Assembly (NCBI GenBank): GCA_022574315.1
Contig: JACZSH010000025.1
Location: 1 to 13,284 of the forward strand
Direction: 5' to 3'
Length of the DNA: 13,284 nucleotides
DNA from: Chloroflexota bacterium
GTDB taxonomy: Bacteria; Chloroflexota; Dehalococcoidia; Dehalococcoidales; RBG-16-60-22
Numbering within the stretch: position 1 is the first letter of the stretch; the number at the start of each line of letters is the position of its first letter. Positions 12,501-13,284 of this stretch are shown here, in pieces. The notes beneath the pieces are model-generated. The model made no database searches and was not told the origin of the DNA. It worked only from the letters and a program-made list of their open reading frames with translations. The position numbers were made by a program, and so were the translations under genes.

Positions 12501-13284
12501 TGAAAAAGAAATTTAGCTCAATGTGGCGAGTGGGCCTGGCCCTGGTGATGGTGCTGAGCCTGAACCTGGTGATGGCGGCGCCGGCGGCGGCTACTGTCAG
12601 CACGCCGGCGGTGACGGTAAACCCGATTACAGCTACCTCCCCGGCTGAATATACCATCGTCTTCACTACCAATCAAGACCTGGCGGAGGCAATTCCCGAT
12701 GACATCCGCGTGGAGTTTCCCATCGACACGACGATGCCGGGGTCAATTACCCCTGCTAATGTTATGGTAAATGGGAACGCGGTGACTAGCGCCACCATGG
12801 TGGGTAGAATGGTTACCCTTGAGGTAAGCGTGGACGTTCCGGCCGGTGCGGTGACCGTTGTCTTCGCGGCGGCGGCTGACATACAGAACCCGTCTACCGC
12901 CGCGTCTTACACCCTGGAGGTATCTACCAGCCGAGAGGTTACCCCGGTTACCTCAAGTTCCTATACGATTACGGATGTGCCACCTAGCGTACCTACCGTA
13001 ACTGACGTGAACCCACCCAAGGCTAACCAGGGGGAGACACTGGATGTTTTCATCCGTGGAGATGACTTCACCGGGACTACGACAGTCAGCTTTGGCTCTT
13101 TGATAACTGTCAATAGCTTCACCTTTGTGAATGATGAGAACATAGAGGCCAATATCACCCTTGATGCGGCGACGACGACGGGCACGAGGGATGTCATAGT
13201 GAGCACAGGGGCTGGTCCAGGGACCGGAACCGCCATCTATGATGTTACGATTGTGGGAACGCCGCTGGTAGATGTCTACAATGG
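12500..13284 (+). CDS. Secreted surface protein with IPT/TIG domain (3' end cut by window)
   Basis: The frame stays open to the window end: 261 codons are visible and the C-terminus is missing. Residues 1-31 form a clear Sec signal peptide: KKK, a hydrophobic core with LALVMVLSLNLVM, and a likely cut after APAAA. Residues about 35-145 are a beta-rich Val/Thr/Ala region (VTVNPITATSPAEYTI, DIQNPSTAASYTLEVSTS) like repeats in S-layer-type proteins. Residues about 164-250 form an IPT/TIG immunoglobulin-like domain (PTVTDVNPPKANQGETL, then VSFGS and TTGTRDVIVS). Such proteins are envelope, adhesin or S-layer components. The ribosome site AGGAGG lies 12 bases before the ATG, slightly far. It has its own strong promoter and is divergent from the XRE-metalloprotease pair. 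No export anchor is visible yet. Confidence 0.88.
   Translation, partial: MKKKFSSMWRVGLALVMVLSLNLVMAAPAAATVSTPAVTVNPITATSPAEYTIVFTTNQDLAEAIPDDIRVEFPIDTTMPGSITPANVMVNGNAVTSATMVGRMVTLEVSVDVPAGAVTVVFAAAADIQNPSTAASYTLEVSTSREVTPVTSSSYTITDVPPSVPTVTDVNPPKANQGETLDVFIRGDDFTGTTTVSFGSLITVNSFTFVNDENIEANITLDAATTTGTRDVIVSTGAGPGTGTAIYDVTIVGTPLVDVYN

Noticed and set aside
1..13284. CRISPR arrays, transposons, tRNA or rRNA genes.
   Set aside because: No regularly spaced repeats, no transposase or integrase motifs, and no recognisable tRNA or rRNA sequence were seen on reading both strands.

Overview
This window looks like chromosomal DNA from a bacterium with fairly high GC content. My best guess is an uncultivated Chloroflexota of the Dehalococcoidia type. 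That placement is an inference from protein style, the gene mix, two promoter-start arrangements that suggest leaderless transcripts, and a secreted IPT/TIG protein. No rRNA or other marker gene is present to prove it. I see no tRNA, rRNA, insertion sequence, integrase or CRISPR array.

Left part (1-7400, all on the + strand). The window opens inside trpB, which overlaps trpA by its stop/start; together they make tryptophan synthase. After a 185-base gap with a good sigma70-type promoter come two small membrane-anchored proteins (DUF948-like and YtxH-like) and an AI-2E/PerM family membrane protein. Next are polA, a full three-domain DNA polymerase I with intact proofreading residues, and mutM, a formamidopyrimidine-DNA glycosylase. 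The last two are 4 bases apart and form a DNA repair pair.

Middle part (7446-10747, all on the - strand, read right to left). The order is a secreted S41/CtpA-like protease, a macro-domain ADP-ribose hydrolase, a zinc-type cation diffusion facilitator, and a CvpA-like membrane protein. The spacing suggests one transcription unit. The CvpA-like gene carries a one-base frameshift at a run of six T's (gene strand). This unit converges with mutM at about 7400-7446.

Right part (10748-13284). A stretch of about 380 bases without a convincing gene is followed, on the - strand, by a two-gene unit: an XRE-type helix-turn-helix regulator and an overlapping ImmA/IrrE-like HExxH metalloprotease with an N-terminal cysteine cluster. 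Divergent from it is a secreted surface protein with an IPT/TIG domain, cut by the window end. The roughly 320 bases between the two divergent genes are the densest regulatory DNA in the window. They hold a near-perfect promoter for the regulator whose predicted transcript starts at the start codon, and a strong promoter with an A/T-rich upstream tract for the surface gene. They also hold a perfect palindrome inside that second promoter, overlapping alternative hairpins at the predicted 5' end of the transcript, a possible leaderless 31-codon ORF, and a perfect Shine-Dalgarno sequence with no ordinary start codon after it.

The most interesting points are the divergent regulator-protease/surface-protein locus, the Glu-to-Asp change at the polymerase I steric-gate position, the leaderless start signatures of polA and the XRE gene, and the frameshifted CvpA-like gene.
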